Shown: positions 1 to 6,121 of the stretch, piece by piece | Layout: every line of letters begins with the position of its first letter | How positions within the stretch are numbered: position 1 is the first letter of the stretch | Program-made: the position numbers and the translations under genes | The notes under the pieces: model-generated | The model's database searches: none | The model's input: the letters and a program-made list of their open reading frames with translations, nothing else | Told to the model about the DNA's origin: nothing | Source of the DNA: Ruminococcaceae bacterium UBA7067 | GTDB taxonomy: Bacteria > Bacillota > Clostridia > Oscillospirales > Acutalibacteraceae | Assembly (NCBI GenBank): GCA_002493755.1 | Contig: DKZT01000013.1 | Coordinates: 440 to 14,181, forward strand | DNA: 13,742 nucleotides | Direction of reading: 5' to 3'

Positions 1-15
1 AACTGGCTTGCCTGT

Positions 16-34
16 TCCGGCTCGCTCTGCCGGA
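16..34. repeat. Short hairpin TCCGGC/GCCGGA at the window edge
   Basis: Perfect 6-bp inverted repeat (16-21 with 29-34) around a 7-nt loop. On the plus strand it is followed by TGTTTT, a weak terminator-like tail; on the minus strand, the direction of trmL transcription, no T-run follows. It may end a plus-strand transcript from outside the window or belong to the repeat cluster below. The rest of 1-86 shows nothing recognisable. Confidence 0.35.
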
Positions 35-86
35 TGTTTTACTATATTCCGTTTTTGTTTAAAATCGTAGTAACTGCGCCTATCCC

Positions 87-175
87 GGAACGATCAAGAC
101 CGTTCCCTACGAACAAACAGCCTTGTTGCGAAATTCATCTTCACTCTTGACTCTTAACTCTCCACTCTTAACTCT
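87..175 (-). repeat. Composite element: palindrome plus 7-bp tandem array (copy A)
   Basis: A palindrome (87-106, GGAACG pairing with CGTTCC around an imperfect TC/GA core) is followed by CCCTAC, a weak AACAA/TTGTT hairpin (112-127), and a heptad array. The array has five exact NNACTCT units at 141-175 (TCACTCT, TGACTCT, TAACTCT, CCACTCT, TAACTCT), preceded by a degenerate unit TTCATCT (134-140). The trmL stop codon (168-170) lies inside the last units. Positions 94-110 (TCAAGACCGTTCCCTAC) recur exactly at 6020-6036. Strand is given as the direction of the transcript that would contain it. Confidence 0.8.
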
Positions 176-683
176 GCGCAGCTTCCTCCGCCCATTTTAT
201 CTTTGTAAGCTCGCCCTTGCACTTAAGCTCCGGGTATCCCCACTGTCTTAGCACCTCATAAACGCCGACAGCCACAGAGTTTGAAAGATTAAGGCTTCTC
301 GCCTCGTCAATCATCGGGATTCTCACCGTTGTGTCGGGGTTATTATGCAGAAGCGCCTCGGGCAGTCCCTTTGTTTCCTTGCCGAACACAACGTACGCTC
401 CGTCGGGATAGCTTATATCCGAATGAATATGCCTGGCTTTTGTGGAAAAATAATAGTATGGCCCTGAGGTTTTCGCAAAGAAATCGTCTATACCCTCATA
501 AACGGTTATATCGACAAGGTGCCAGTAATCAAGACCTGCCCGCCTTACCGCCTTTTCGCTTATATCAAAGCCCAAAGGCTTTACAAGATGAAGCCTTGCG
601 CCTGTTGCGGCGCAGGTTCGGGCGATGTTGCCGGTGTTTTGCGGAATTTCCGGCTCAACCAATACTATGTTCAATTCGGGCAT
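168..683 (-). CDS. trmL: tRNA (cytidine/uridine(34)-2'-O)-methyltransferase TrmL (SPOUT family)
   Basis: Predicted to transfer a methyl group from S-adenosylmethionine to the ribose 2'-OH of wobble nucleotide 34 in certain tRNA-Leu species, in the cytoplasm. The 171-residue length is normal for the YibK/TrmL branch of SPOUT methyltransferases, which consist of the trefoil-knot domain alone. Visible family motifs are NTGNIAR at residues 16-22, FGKETKGLP at about 100-108 and RIPM...RSLNLSNSVA at about 121-138; the last two build the knotted SAM site. The ATG at 683 has a rather distant AAGGAA ribosome site, but no better in-frame start exists. The gene is divergent from the small plus-strand gene at 758 and unrelated to the arg pathway. 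The last two codons and the TAA come from the adjoining heptad repeat, so the C-terminal QS may be repeat-derived. Family assignment is firm; substrate is by family. Confidence 0.93.
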   Translation of the reverse strand: MPELNIVLVEPEIPQNTGNIARTCAATGARLHLVKPLGFDISEKAVRRAGLDYWHLVDITVYEGIDDFFAKTSGPYYYFSTKARHIHSDISYPDGAYVVFGKETKGLPEALLHNNPDTTVRIPMIDEARSLNLSNSVAVGVYEVLRQWGYPELKCKGELTKIKWAEEAAQS

Positions 684-757
684 AAATAATCATTTCCTTT
701 TTTACAAATTTTTCTTAAAACAAAGGTTTATAAATAAGCACTCGGGAGGGAATTATA

Positions 758-994
758 ATGACAGCGCGCAAAGCGTTAATTCTTTTTGGTGACATATGGA
801 GGTGTTACAGCTTGAGCAAAAATGCGATGAATATTGCAAAGGGCGTTGTTGCAGGCGTAGCCACGGGGGTTATTGTGGGGTATGCAGGCAGCAAAATGAT
901 GAAGAAGAATCCGAAGCAGATGAAGAAAAACGCAGGCAAGGCTATGAACGCAATGGGCGATTTCATAAGCGGCGTTTCGGCAATGTTTAAGTAA
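758..994 (+). CDS. Small glycine-rich, lysine-rich hypothetical protein
   Basis: Not assignable to a characterised family. The 78-residue product has a stretch rich in Gly, Ala and Val (about residues 28-42, AKGVVAGVATGVIVGYAG) that could be a short glycine-zipper membrane helix, then a basic segment with MMKKNPKQMKKNAGK, then a short hydrophobic end; it vaguely recalls YtxH-like small proteins. Two starts are plausible. ATG 758 has GGGAGGG seven bases upstream. In-frame TTG 812 has GGAGGTG (798-804) seven bases upstream and would give a 60-residue protein starting SKNAMNIAKG, the part that looks most protein-like. The longer form is reported; I consider the TTG start at least as likely. It is divergent from trmL and convergent with mnmA. 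Codon use is ordinary. Confidence 0.65.
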   Translation: MTARKALILFGDIWRCYSLSKNAMNIAKGVVAGVATGVIVGYAGSKMMKKNPKQMKKNAGKAMNAMGDFISGVSAMFK

Positions 995-1009
995 AGCCCG
1001 GTCTGTTCG

Positions 1010-1035
1010 GCGCAAGCCGCTCGGAGCCGCTTGCG
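1010..1035. repeat. Imperfect hairpin downstream of the small gene
   Basis: CGCAAGC (1010-1016) can pair with GCTTGCG (1029-1035), with a C-C mismatch and an inner GCT/AGC pairing. A T-rich stretch (1049-1063) follows about 14 nt later, too far away for a classical intrinsic terminator. It could still help end the plus-strand transcript. Confidence 0.35.
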
Positions 1036-1068
1036 GCGACAACCACAATTATTCTTTTTTCTTTATTC

Positions 1069-1099
1069 ATTACTGCGCCGACAAACTCGGCGCAGTAAT
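1069..1099. repeat. 13-bp perfect inverted repeat spanning the mnmA stop codon
   Basis: ATTACTGCGCCGA (1069-1081) is the exact reverse complement of 1087-1099, with a 5-nt loop CAAAC. The mnmA TAA (1070-1072) lies in one arm and its last codons in the other. In the mnmA transcript the next bases are GAATAAAGAAAAAAG, with no U-tract, so it is a 3'-end stem-loop rather than a standard terminator. It may protect the mRNA end or take part in termination with the convergent plus-strand gene. Confidence 0.7.
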
Positions 1100-2161
1100 A
1101 GTTCCTCCACCGACAACAACATCGCCGTCATACATAACAACAGCCTGTCCGGGTGTAATTGCCCTTTGCTTTTCGTCAAACTCTACCATTATTCTGTTCT
1201 CGTCAATCGGGTGAACGGTTGCGCCTGCCTCTTTCTGGCTGTAACGTGCCTTCGCCGTTACACGCATCGGAGCGGTCAGCTTATCTATCGCAATAAAATT
1301 CACGTTATCGGCATAAAGTCTGTTCGTGAACAAGTCCTCGTTTTCGCCGAGAGTGACAACGCCTGTTTCGGGGTTTTTGTCAAGCACAAAAATCGGGTGA
1401 GCGTAGCTGATACCGAGTCCCTTTCTCTGCCCGATTGTGTAGTGGATTATTCCCTTGTGCAACCCTAAAACCGTGCCGTCCTTATATACAAAATTGCCTT
1501 GCTTTGACTTCACGCCGAGCGTGTTTTCAAGAAAGCCTGCATAATCGCCGTCCGGCACAAAGCAGATATCCTGACTGTCGTGCTTTTTTGCGTTTATAAG
1601 CTCCTTTTGCAGTGCGATTTCACGGGCGCGCTCCTTTGTGATGTCGCCCATAGGAAAAAGCGTATGCTCAAGCTCGTACTGTGACAAAACATACAGCACA
1701 TAAGTCTGATCCTTTTTGCTGTCCTCTGCCTTTTTCAGAAGATAACGTCCGCTTGCACTGTCGTATTCTCTTTTCACATAATGTCCAGTTGCTATCATAT
1801 CATAGCCGAGCAGATTTGCACGCTCGATAAGCTTTGAAAACTTTATGTGCCTGTTGCACTCAATGCACGGGTTCGGGGTAAGCCCCCTGATATAATCATC
1901 GGCAAATTTCCCGATAACCTTTTCCTTGAAAGTATCGCTGAAATTGAAAACATAGTGGTCAACCCCAAGCTTGTAGGCTACTCGTCGTGCGTCATCCACA
2001 TCGTCAAGCGAACAGCAGGTTTTTTCCTTAAGTCCTATGTCCTCATTTGTATAAAGCCGCAGTGTTGCGCCGCAAACCTCATACCCCTGCTCCAACAGCA
2101 GAGATACCGTCACTGAGCTGTCAACGCCGCCGCTCATTGCAACCATAACTTTGTTGTTCAT
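1070..2161 (-). CDS. mnmA: tRNA-specific 2-thiouridylase MnmA
   Basis: Catalyses ATP-dependent 2-thiolation of wobble uridine 34 in tRNA-Lys, -Glu and -Gln, taking sulfur from a cysteine desulfurase relay. With the ATG at 2161 the protein has 363 residues, the usual length. Seen in order: the N-type ATP-pyrophosphatase P-loop SGGVDSS (10-16), a TPNPCIECN segment with catalytic Cys99, a GHYVK segment (about 126-130), the second catalytic cysteine in DSQDICF (Cys200), and a C-terminal beta-barrel region. An in-frame TTG at 2170 would add three residues, but AAGGG ends directly against it, whereas it is nine bases from the ATG; the ATG is preferred. It lies 181 bp after argF on the same strand, with a structured leader (2189-2216), so it may have its own promoter. 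Its stop codon sits in a 13-bp inverted repeat. Confidence 0.96.
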   Translation of the reverse strand: MNNKVMVAMSGGVDSSVTVSLLLEQGYEVCGATLRLYTNEDIGLKEKTCCSLDDVDDARRVAYKLGVDHYVFNFSDTFKEKVIGKFADDYIRGLTPNPCIECNRHIKFSKLIERANLLGYDMIATGHYVKREYDSASGRYLLKKAEDSKKDQTYVLYVLSQYELEHTLFPMGDITKERAREIALQKELINAKKHDSQDICFVPDGDYAGFLENTLGVKSKQGNFVYKDGTVLGLHKGIIHYTIGQRKGLGISYAHPIFVLDKNPETGVVTLGENEDLFTNRLYADNVNFIAIDKLTAPMRVTAKARYSQKEAGATVHPIDENRIMVEFDEKQRAITPGQAVVMYDGDVVVGGGTITAPSLSAQ

Positions 2162-2188
2162 ACAAACCAACCCTTAATTTACAGCATT

Positions 2189-2216
2189 ACCCGATAGGGG
2201 AATATCCCTATCGGGT
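2189..2216. repeat. 11-bp hairpin in the argF-mnmA gap (mnmA leader)
   Basis: ACCCGATAGGG (2189-2199) pairs perfectly with CCCTATCGGGT (2206-2216) around loop GAATAT. It lies about 13 bases upstream of the mnmA ribosome site. Neither strand has a proper T-run after the stem (minus: AATGCTG; plus: GTAGTTTTAACG), so it is not a textbook terminator. It could act as an argF 3' barrier or an mnmA 5'-leader structure. Confidence 0.6.
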
Positions 2217-2298
2217 GTAGTTTTAACGTTTTATATAGTTATTCCCTTTAAATAAGCAGTTTTGAGCATTGATGTATTAATAAAAAGCTTGAATCCAA

Positions 2299-2333
2299 CA
2301 ACTCAAAACTCTCGACTCTAAACTCTAAACTAA
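2299..2333 (-). repeat. 7-bp tandem repeat array (copy B), downstream of argF
   Basis: Five in-register units read on the plus strand: CAACTCA, AAACTCT, CGACTCT, AAACTCT, AAACTAA. The array begins about nine bases after the argF stop codon. Unlike copy A it has no directly attached palindrome, but the 2189-2216 hairpin lies further along the same gap. Confidence 0.75.
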
Positions 2334-2342
2334 CATCCGCAA

Positions 2343-3251
2343 TCAGCCTTTTCCCATTGTTTTAACAAGGACAGCCTTCTGTGCGTGCAGGCGGTTTTCT
2401 GCCTCTTCAAAAATCTCCTTAGCGTGAGCCTCAAATACCTTCTCGGTAATTTCCTCCTCACGGTGAGCAGGCAGGCAGTGCTGAACCATACAATCCTCGT
2501 GTGCCGCAGCCATAAGCTCGTCATTAATCTGATAACCCTCAAAGGCTTTCTTTCTCTTTTCGGCTTCGCCCTCCTGACCCATTGACGCCCAAACATCTGT
2601 AATAAGCACATCAGCGTTTACAGCGGCATCAATCGGCTTACGGTGCAGCTCAAAGCAGTCATAAGCTCCTGCAAAGTCGAGGATTTCCTGCGGTGGGTCG
2701 TAACCCTCGGGGCAGGCAACGGATACGGACATACCTGTTTTAAGTCCGCCGACAATGAGTGAATTCATCATATTGTTGCCGTCACCGATAAAGCACATCT
2801 TATGACCCTCAAGCGAACCCTTGAATTCACGGATTGTCATAAGGTCGGCAAGCACCTGACACGGATGGCAGAAGTCTGTAAGACCGTTGATAACAGGGAT
2901 TGAGCCGTATTTTGCCAAGTCCTCAACCTCTTTCTGCTCAAAGGTTCTTATCATTATTCCGTCAAGAAAGCGTGACAGCACCCTTGCGGTGTCCTGCACA
3001 GGCTCGCCCCTGCCTATCTGCATATCGCTTGCCGACAGAAACAGCGGATTGCCGCCGAGCTGATACATACCGACCTCAAAAGAAACCCTTGTTCTTGTTG
3101 ATGCCTTCTGGAATATCATACCAAGGCTCTTGCCCTCAAGGTGCTTATGCGGAATATTGTGCTTCTGCTCGTATTTAAGCTGGTCAGCGAGGTTTAAAAT
3201 CTCAATTATTTCCTCTCCGCTCAAATCGAGCAGCTTTAATAAATGCTTCAT
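2343..3251 (-). CDS. argF: Ornithine carbamoyltransferase (anabolic)
   Basis: Condenses ornithine with carbamoyl phosphate to give citrulline, the sixth step of arginine synthesis, as a cytoplasmic trimer. The 302-residue protein carries the full transcarbamylase signature: the carbamoyl-phosphate loop STRTR (51-55), HPCQ (129-132), the ornithine-side motif SMG (223-225) and the HCLPAHR loop (258-264) with its cysteine, which together separate it from aspartate carbamoyltransferase. ATG 3251 is chosen because AAAGGA stands eight bases upstream; an in-frame ATG at 3260 overlaps that ribosome site and would add three residues. It is the last gene of the arg block, 221 bp behind argD, a gap that contains two hairpins and a heptad array. 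With no arginine deiminase or carbamate kinase nearby, a biosynthetic role is clear. Confidence 0.97.
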   Translation of the reverse strand: MKHLLKLLDLSGEEIIEILNLADQLKYEQKHNIPHKHLEGKSLGMIFQKASTRTRVSFEVGMYQLGGNPLFLSASDMQIGRGEPVQDTARVLSRFLDGIMIRTFEQKEVEDLAKYGSIPVINGLTDFCHPCQVLADLMTIREFKGSLEGHKMCFIGDGNNMMNSLIVGGLKTGMSVSVACPEGYDPPQEILDFAGAYDCFELHRKPIDAAVNADVLITDVWASMGQEGEAEKRKKAFEGYQINDELMAAAHEDCMVQHCLPAHREEEITEKVFEAHAKEIFEEAENRLHAQKAVLVKTMGKG

Positions 3252-3309
3252 TTGTATCATCCTTTCGGTTGTTTATTATTGTATATTAATGTTATTAGTT
3301 TTAGAACGG

Positions 3310-3351
3310 TAACTCGAAACGAGTTAAGGCTTCCCCCCAAGGGGAAGGCTT
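3310..3351. repeat. Two adjacent palindromes between argD and argF
   Basis: The first, TAACTCG/CGAGTTA (3310-3326), is a 7-bp stem with loop AAA. The second, 3326-3351, pairs CTTCCCC (3330-3336) with GGGGAAG (3341-3347) around CCAA, extended by AAG/CTT after one G-G mismatch. Neither is followed by a T-run on the minus strand. They sit about 80 bp from heptad array C and look like part of the same repeat-rich 3' region. The remainder of the gap (3352-3428) has only a small TCCC/GGGA hairpin near 3398-3407. Confidence 0.65.
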
Positions 3352-3428
3352 AAACCTGACCAAAACTCAGCAAAAATCCTTAAGTTGACGACATTGCTCC
3401 CAAGGGAACGCCTTATCTCGGTTCGGGA

Positions 3429-3472
3429 TTTCTCTAAACTCTAAACTCCAAACTCCAAACTCAAAACACTCT
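3429..3472 (-). repeat. 7-bp tandem repeat array (copy C), directly after argD
   Basis: In-register plus-strand units from 3436 are AAACTCT, AAACTCC, AAACTCC, AAACTCA and AAACACT, preceded by a degenerate TTTCTCT (3429-3435). The array abuts the argD stop codon (3473-3475) with no spacer. In the transcript the units read as AGAGTTT or GGAGTTT. Confidence 0.8.
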
Positions 3473-4645
3473 TTATAAAAGCGACTTCTTAAGAATTTCA
3501 AGTCCCTTATCAATATCTTCATATGAGATATTAAGCGGCGGAAGCATACGAAGAAGATTTTTTGCCGTCAGAATCAGCAGTCCGTTTTCTACGCATCTTG
3601 CGGCTACCTCCTTTGCATTGTCCTTTTCGAGCACAATGCCTATCATCAAGCCGATGCCGCGCACCTGAGTGACGCCGTCCATCCTGAGGAGCTTTTCTCT
3701 TATGTATGCGCCCTTTTCGTTTACCTGTGATAAGAACTCAGGATTGTCAACTCTTTTCAGAATTTCAAGCGCACCTGCGCAGGCTACGGGATTGCCGCCA
3801 AAGGTTGTGCCGTGTGTTCCTGCGTCCAGAACAGCGGAAAGCTTTTCACCGCACAGGCAAGCGCCGAACGGCAAGCCGCCGCCCAAGCCCTTAGCCGAGG
3901 TGATTATATCAGGCTCTATGCCGTAGTTTTCATAGCAGTAAAGCTTTCCTGTTCTGCCGACGCCCGTCTGAACCTCGTCAATAATAAGCACAAGGTCATT
4001 ATCCCTGCAAAGCTTTTCAATATCCTTTACAAAGTCCTGCTCAAGCGGCATAACTCCGCCCTCGCCCTGTATAAGCTCCATCATAACGGCACAGGTCTTG
4101 TCGTTTAAAAGAGCCTTTACGCTGTCCGTATCATTCGCATCGGCAAAGGCAAAGCCTTCGGTAAACGGGAAAAAGTACTGATGAAAAACATCCTGCCCCG
4201 TTGCGGAAAGCGTTGTCACTGTTCTGCCGTGAAACGAATTTTTTAAGGCTATAATCTCGTTCCTGCCGTTACCGTATTTGTCAAAGCTGTATTTTCTTGC
4301 AAGCTTTATTGCACATTCGTTGACCTCAGCTCCCGAATTGCCGAAAAACACCTTGTCAAAGCCTGTTTTTGTGCAAAGCTGTTTTGCGCACTCAACCTGA
4401 ACGGGACTATAATAAAGGTTTGAAATATGCTGAACCTTATTTAACTGCTCGCTCACAGCCTTAACCCAGCCGTCGTCACAGTAGCCTAAGGCATTAACAC
4501 CAATGCCTGTGGTAAAATCTATGTACTGGTTGCCGTCAACATCAACGGCAGTCGCACCCTTGCCGCTTTCAATCGCAACGCCGAAACGGCCGTAGGTGTG
4601 CATCATATACTTTTTTTCATCCTGAACTATATGTTCAATGCTCAT
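3473..4645 (-). CDS. argD: Acetylornithine aminotransferase
   Basis: PLP-dependent class III aminotransferase that makes N2-acetylornithine from N-acetylglutamate semialdehyde using glutamate. The protein is 390 residues, normal for ArgD. Landmarks are the GNSGAEVNE segment (about 102-110) that holds the cofactor phosphate, SFHGRT (137-142), DEVQTGVGRTG (223-233) with the aspartate that contacts the PLP ring, and SAKGLGGGLP with the Schiff-base lysine at 252. The frame is open further upstream into the GNAT gene, but the conserved N-terminus begins at ATG 4645, which has AGGG eight bases upstream. This start lies inside the end of the GNAT gene (11-nt overlap), indicating coupled translation. 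A role in succinylornithine or GABA metabolism is unlikely given the arg neighbours. Confidence 0.95.
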   Translation of the reverse strand: MSIEHIVQDEKKYMMHTYGRFGVAIESGKGATAVDVDGNQYIDFTTGIGVNALGYCDDGWVKAVSEQLNKVQHISNLYYSPVQVECAKQLCTKTGFDKVFFGNSGAEVNECAIKLARKYSFDKYGNGRNEIIALKNSFHGRTVTTLSATGQDVFHQYFFPFTEGFAFADANDTDSVKALLNDKTCAVMMELIQGEGGVMPLEQDFVKDIEKLCRDNDLVLIIDEVQTGVGRTGKLYCYENYGIEPDIITSAKGLGGGLPFGACLCGEKLSAVLDAGTHGTTFGGNPVACAGALEILKRVDNPEFLSQVNEKGAYIREKLLRMDGVTQVRGIGLMIGIVLEKDNAKEVAARCVENGLLILTAKNLLRMLPPLNISYEDIDKGLEILKKSLL

Positions 4646-5069
4646 TGCTCTCACCCTTTTCTTCAAATTGATAAACCGATAGGTCTTCTCTTTTTCCCCA
4701 TCCGATTGTAGGCCAGAATGCCTGACCGAGGGGATTATCCTTAAACACAAAAATATTTGTCTTCTTTATTCCGTCATTTTCAAGCTGATTTATAGCTCTT
4801 TTTACCATACTTGCAGCTATGCCGTGACGTCTGTATTCAGGCAGGACCGCAACGTGATACAAAAAGCCTCGTCTTCCGTCGTGTCCTGCAAGCACAGTTC
4901 CGACTATTTTTCCGTCCATAACGGCAATCTGGCTCAAGCCCTCATTACGCTTTAAAAATGCGGTTATTCCCTCTCTGCTGTCATCATTTCTCAACGCTCT
5001 TTTTGAGGTGATTTGCCAGAGCGCGTAAACCTCGTCGTAGTGCTCCGCTTTCATCTGAATTATTTCCAT
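4635..5069 (-). CDS. GNAT-family N-acetyltransferase within the arg operon (YpeA-like)
   Basis: The 144-residue protein is a single GNAT fold: an N-terminal substrate region, then IVGTVLAGHDG, then the acetyl-CoA pyrophosphate loop in VAVLPEYRRHGIAAS (73-87; RRHGIA is the R/Q-x-x-G-x-G/A motif), and a C-terminal AFWPTIGW segment (117-123) where most relatives have AFYERLGF. The pattern recalls the YpeA branch. ATG 5069 is chosen since it follows the argB stop by ten bases with GGTGG just upstream; a start at 5108 would run 29 bases into argB. It overlaps argD by 11 nt. Position between argB and argD suggests a link to arginine synthesis, possibly a short-type N-acetylglutamate synthase backing up ArgJ, but the sequence does not prove the substrate; protein or small-amine acetylation is also possible. 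Confidence 0.9.
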   Translation of the reverse strand: MEIIQMKAEHYDEVYALWQITSKRALRNDDSREGITAFLKRNEGLSQIAVMDGKIVGTVLAGHDGRRGFLYHVAVLPEYRRHGIAASMVKRAINQLENDGIKKTNIFVFKDNPLGQAFWPTIGWGKREDLSVYQFEEKGESNEH

Positions 5070-5079
5070 AAAACCACCA

Positions 5080-5937
5080 TCAATAGAACATCGTTCCGAT
5101 ACCTTCATCGGAGAACATCTCGATAAGAATTGAGTGCTTTATTCTGCCGTCAATAATATGAGCGCGCTTAACGCCCTGACGCACAGCCTCAACACAGCAG
5201 TCGATTTTCGGTATCATACCGCCGCTGATTATTCCGTCCTTTTTAAGGCTGGGAACCTCGCTGACATTCACAACAGGAATCAGCGTGCTTTCATCGTCCT
5301 TATCTCTCAGCAGTCCTCTTATATCCGTCATAAGGATAAGCTTGCACGCACCGAGCTTTGCGGCTATTTCAGCCGCCGCTATGTCAGCGTTGATATTGAA
5401 CACCTCGCCCTTGTAGCCGCCTGCTATTGTTGAAATTATCGGAACATAGCCCTTGTCGATTAAATCCTCGATCGGCTTTGTGTTGACTTCGGTAATATTG
5501 CCGACAAAGCCTAAGTCCTCGCCCGTGATGAGCTTTTCAGCCATCAACATTCTGCCGTCAAGACCGCAAAGCCCCATAGCCTTGCCGCCGTGCATTTCAA
5601 GGTGCTGAACAAGGCTTTTGTTTACCTTTCCTGCAAGCACCTGCTGAACTATATCAATCGTTTCCTCGTCGGTAACTCTCATACCGCCGACAAATTCGCT
5701 CTTTTTGCCTATTTTATTGAGCATTGAGCTTATCTCGGGTCCGCCGCCGTGAACAAGCACAACGTTGATTCCGACAAGCTGCATAAGCACAATATCGCTC
5801 ATAACCGCGCTTTTAAGCTCGGGGCTTATCATTGCGTTTCCGCCGTATTTCACGACTATCGTCTGTCCTGCATATTTCTGAATATAAGGCAGAGCCTGCA
5901 CAAGCACCTGCGCGCGGTTTTCATTTTTCAAATCCAT
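5080..5937 (-). CDS. argB: Acetylglutamate kinase
   Basis: Phosphorylates the gamma-carboxyl of N-acetylglutamate with ATP, the second committed step. At 285 residues it is a complete amino-acid-kinase fold. Visible are KYGGNAM (30-36) with the ATP-phosphate lysine, the glycine-rich HGGGPEI loop (63-69), GGMRVTD (84-90) for substrate binding, and the C-terminal region SGGMIPKI with its conserved lysine. The N-terminal extension before the kinase core (about residues 1-25) resembles the helix that arginine-inhibited hexameric homologues use for oligomerisation, so feedback inhibition by arginine is possible (inference). ATG 5937 follows AAAGGAAG at good spacing. It leads a tight argB-GNAT-argD trio with ten and minus eleven bases between genes, and is separated from argJ by 184 bp of repeat-bearing DNA. 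Confidence 0.97.
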   Translation of the reverse strand: MDLKNENRAQVLVQALPYIQKYAGQTIVVKYGGNAMISPELKSAVMSDIVLMQLVGINVVLVHGGGPEISSMLNKIGKKSEFVGGMRVTDEETIDIVQQVLAGKVNKSLVQHLEMHGGKAMGLCGLDGRMLMAEKLITGEDLGFVGNITEVNTKPIEDLIDKGYVPIISTIAGGYKGEVFNINADIAAAEIAAKLGACKLILMTDIRGLLRDKDDESTLIPVVNVSEVPSLKKDGIISGGMIPKIDCCVEAVRQGVKRAHIIDGRIKHSILIEMFSDEGIGTMFY

Positions 5938-5969
5938 TTTATTTCTTCCTTTGTGTTGTTTTGCTTTTG

Positions 5970-5985
5970 GTTCGCCCCTACGAAC
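5970..5985. repeat. Small palindrome GTTCG/CGAAC upstream of argB
   Basis: GTTCG (5970-5974) pairs with CGAAC (5981-5985) around CCCCTA. The CCCTACGAAC stretch is shared with copy A at 105-114, so it seems to belong to the same palindrome family. Confidence 0.5.
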
Positions 5986-6014
5986 ACGATTATTGCTTCA
6001 GCAGAGTGAGTCGA

Positions 6015-6108
6015 AACGGTCAAGACCGTTCCCTACAACCTCGTTGTGAGTATTATTTAATTCGGAATCCCGAATTATCTCCACTCTCAACTCTCCACTC
6101 TCCACTCT
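6015..6108 (-). repeat. Composite element: palindromes plus 7-bp tandem array (copy D), after argJ
   Basis: In order on the plus strand: AACGGTC/GACCGTT (6015-6030, loop AA); CCCTAC; ACAAC/GTTGT hairpin (6035-6047); TAATTCGG/CCGAATTA (6058-6077, loop AATC, 8 bp); then a heptad array of unit ATTATCT (6074-6080) followed by exact units CCACTCT, CAACTCT, CCACTCT, CCACTCT (6081-6108). The layout parallels copy A. Between array and argJ stop lies GCGGC/GCCGC (6109-6121). Confidence 0.8.
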
Positions 6109-6121
6109 GCGGCGCAGCCGC

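Noticed and set aside
134..175. Heptad array as a CRISPR or phase-variation tract
   Set aside because: Units are 7 bp, contiguous and degenerate, with no spacers or cas genes, and the array follows the stop codon rather than lying in a promoter or coding frame.
754..759. TATAAT as a -10 box for the small plus-strand gene
   Set aside because: No acceptable -35 hexamer lies 16-18 bp upstream, and the hexamer overlaps the ATG of the longer reading frame.
2189..2216. Intrinsic terminator for argF
   Set aside because: The stem is strong, but the minus strand continues AATGCTG with no U-tract.
4646..4750. Longer N-terminus for ArgD starting at 4750
   Set aside because: The extra residues read through GNAT coding sequence in another frame, and the conserved ArgD start with a ribosome site is at 4645.
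5070..5108. Longer N-terminus for the GNAT protein starting at 5108
   Set aside because: It would overlap argB by 29 bases and adds residues that do not resemble a GNAT N-terminus; the ATG at 5069 fits the gene spacing better.
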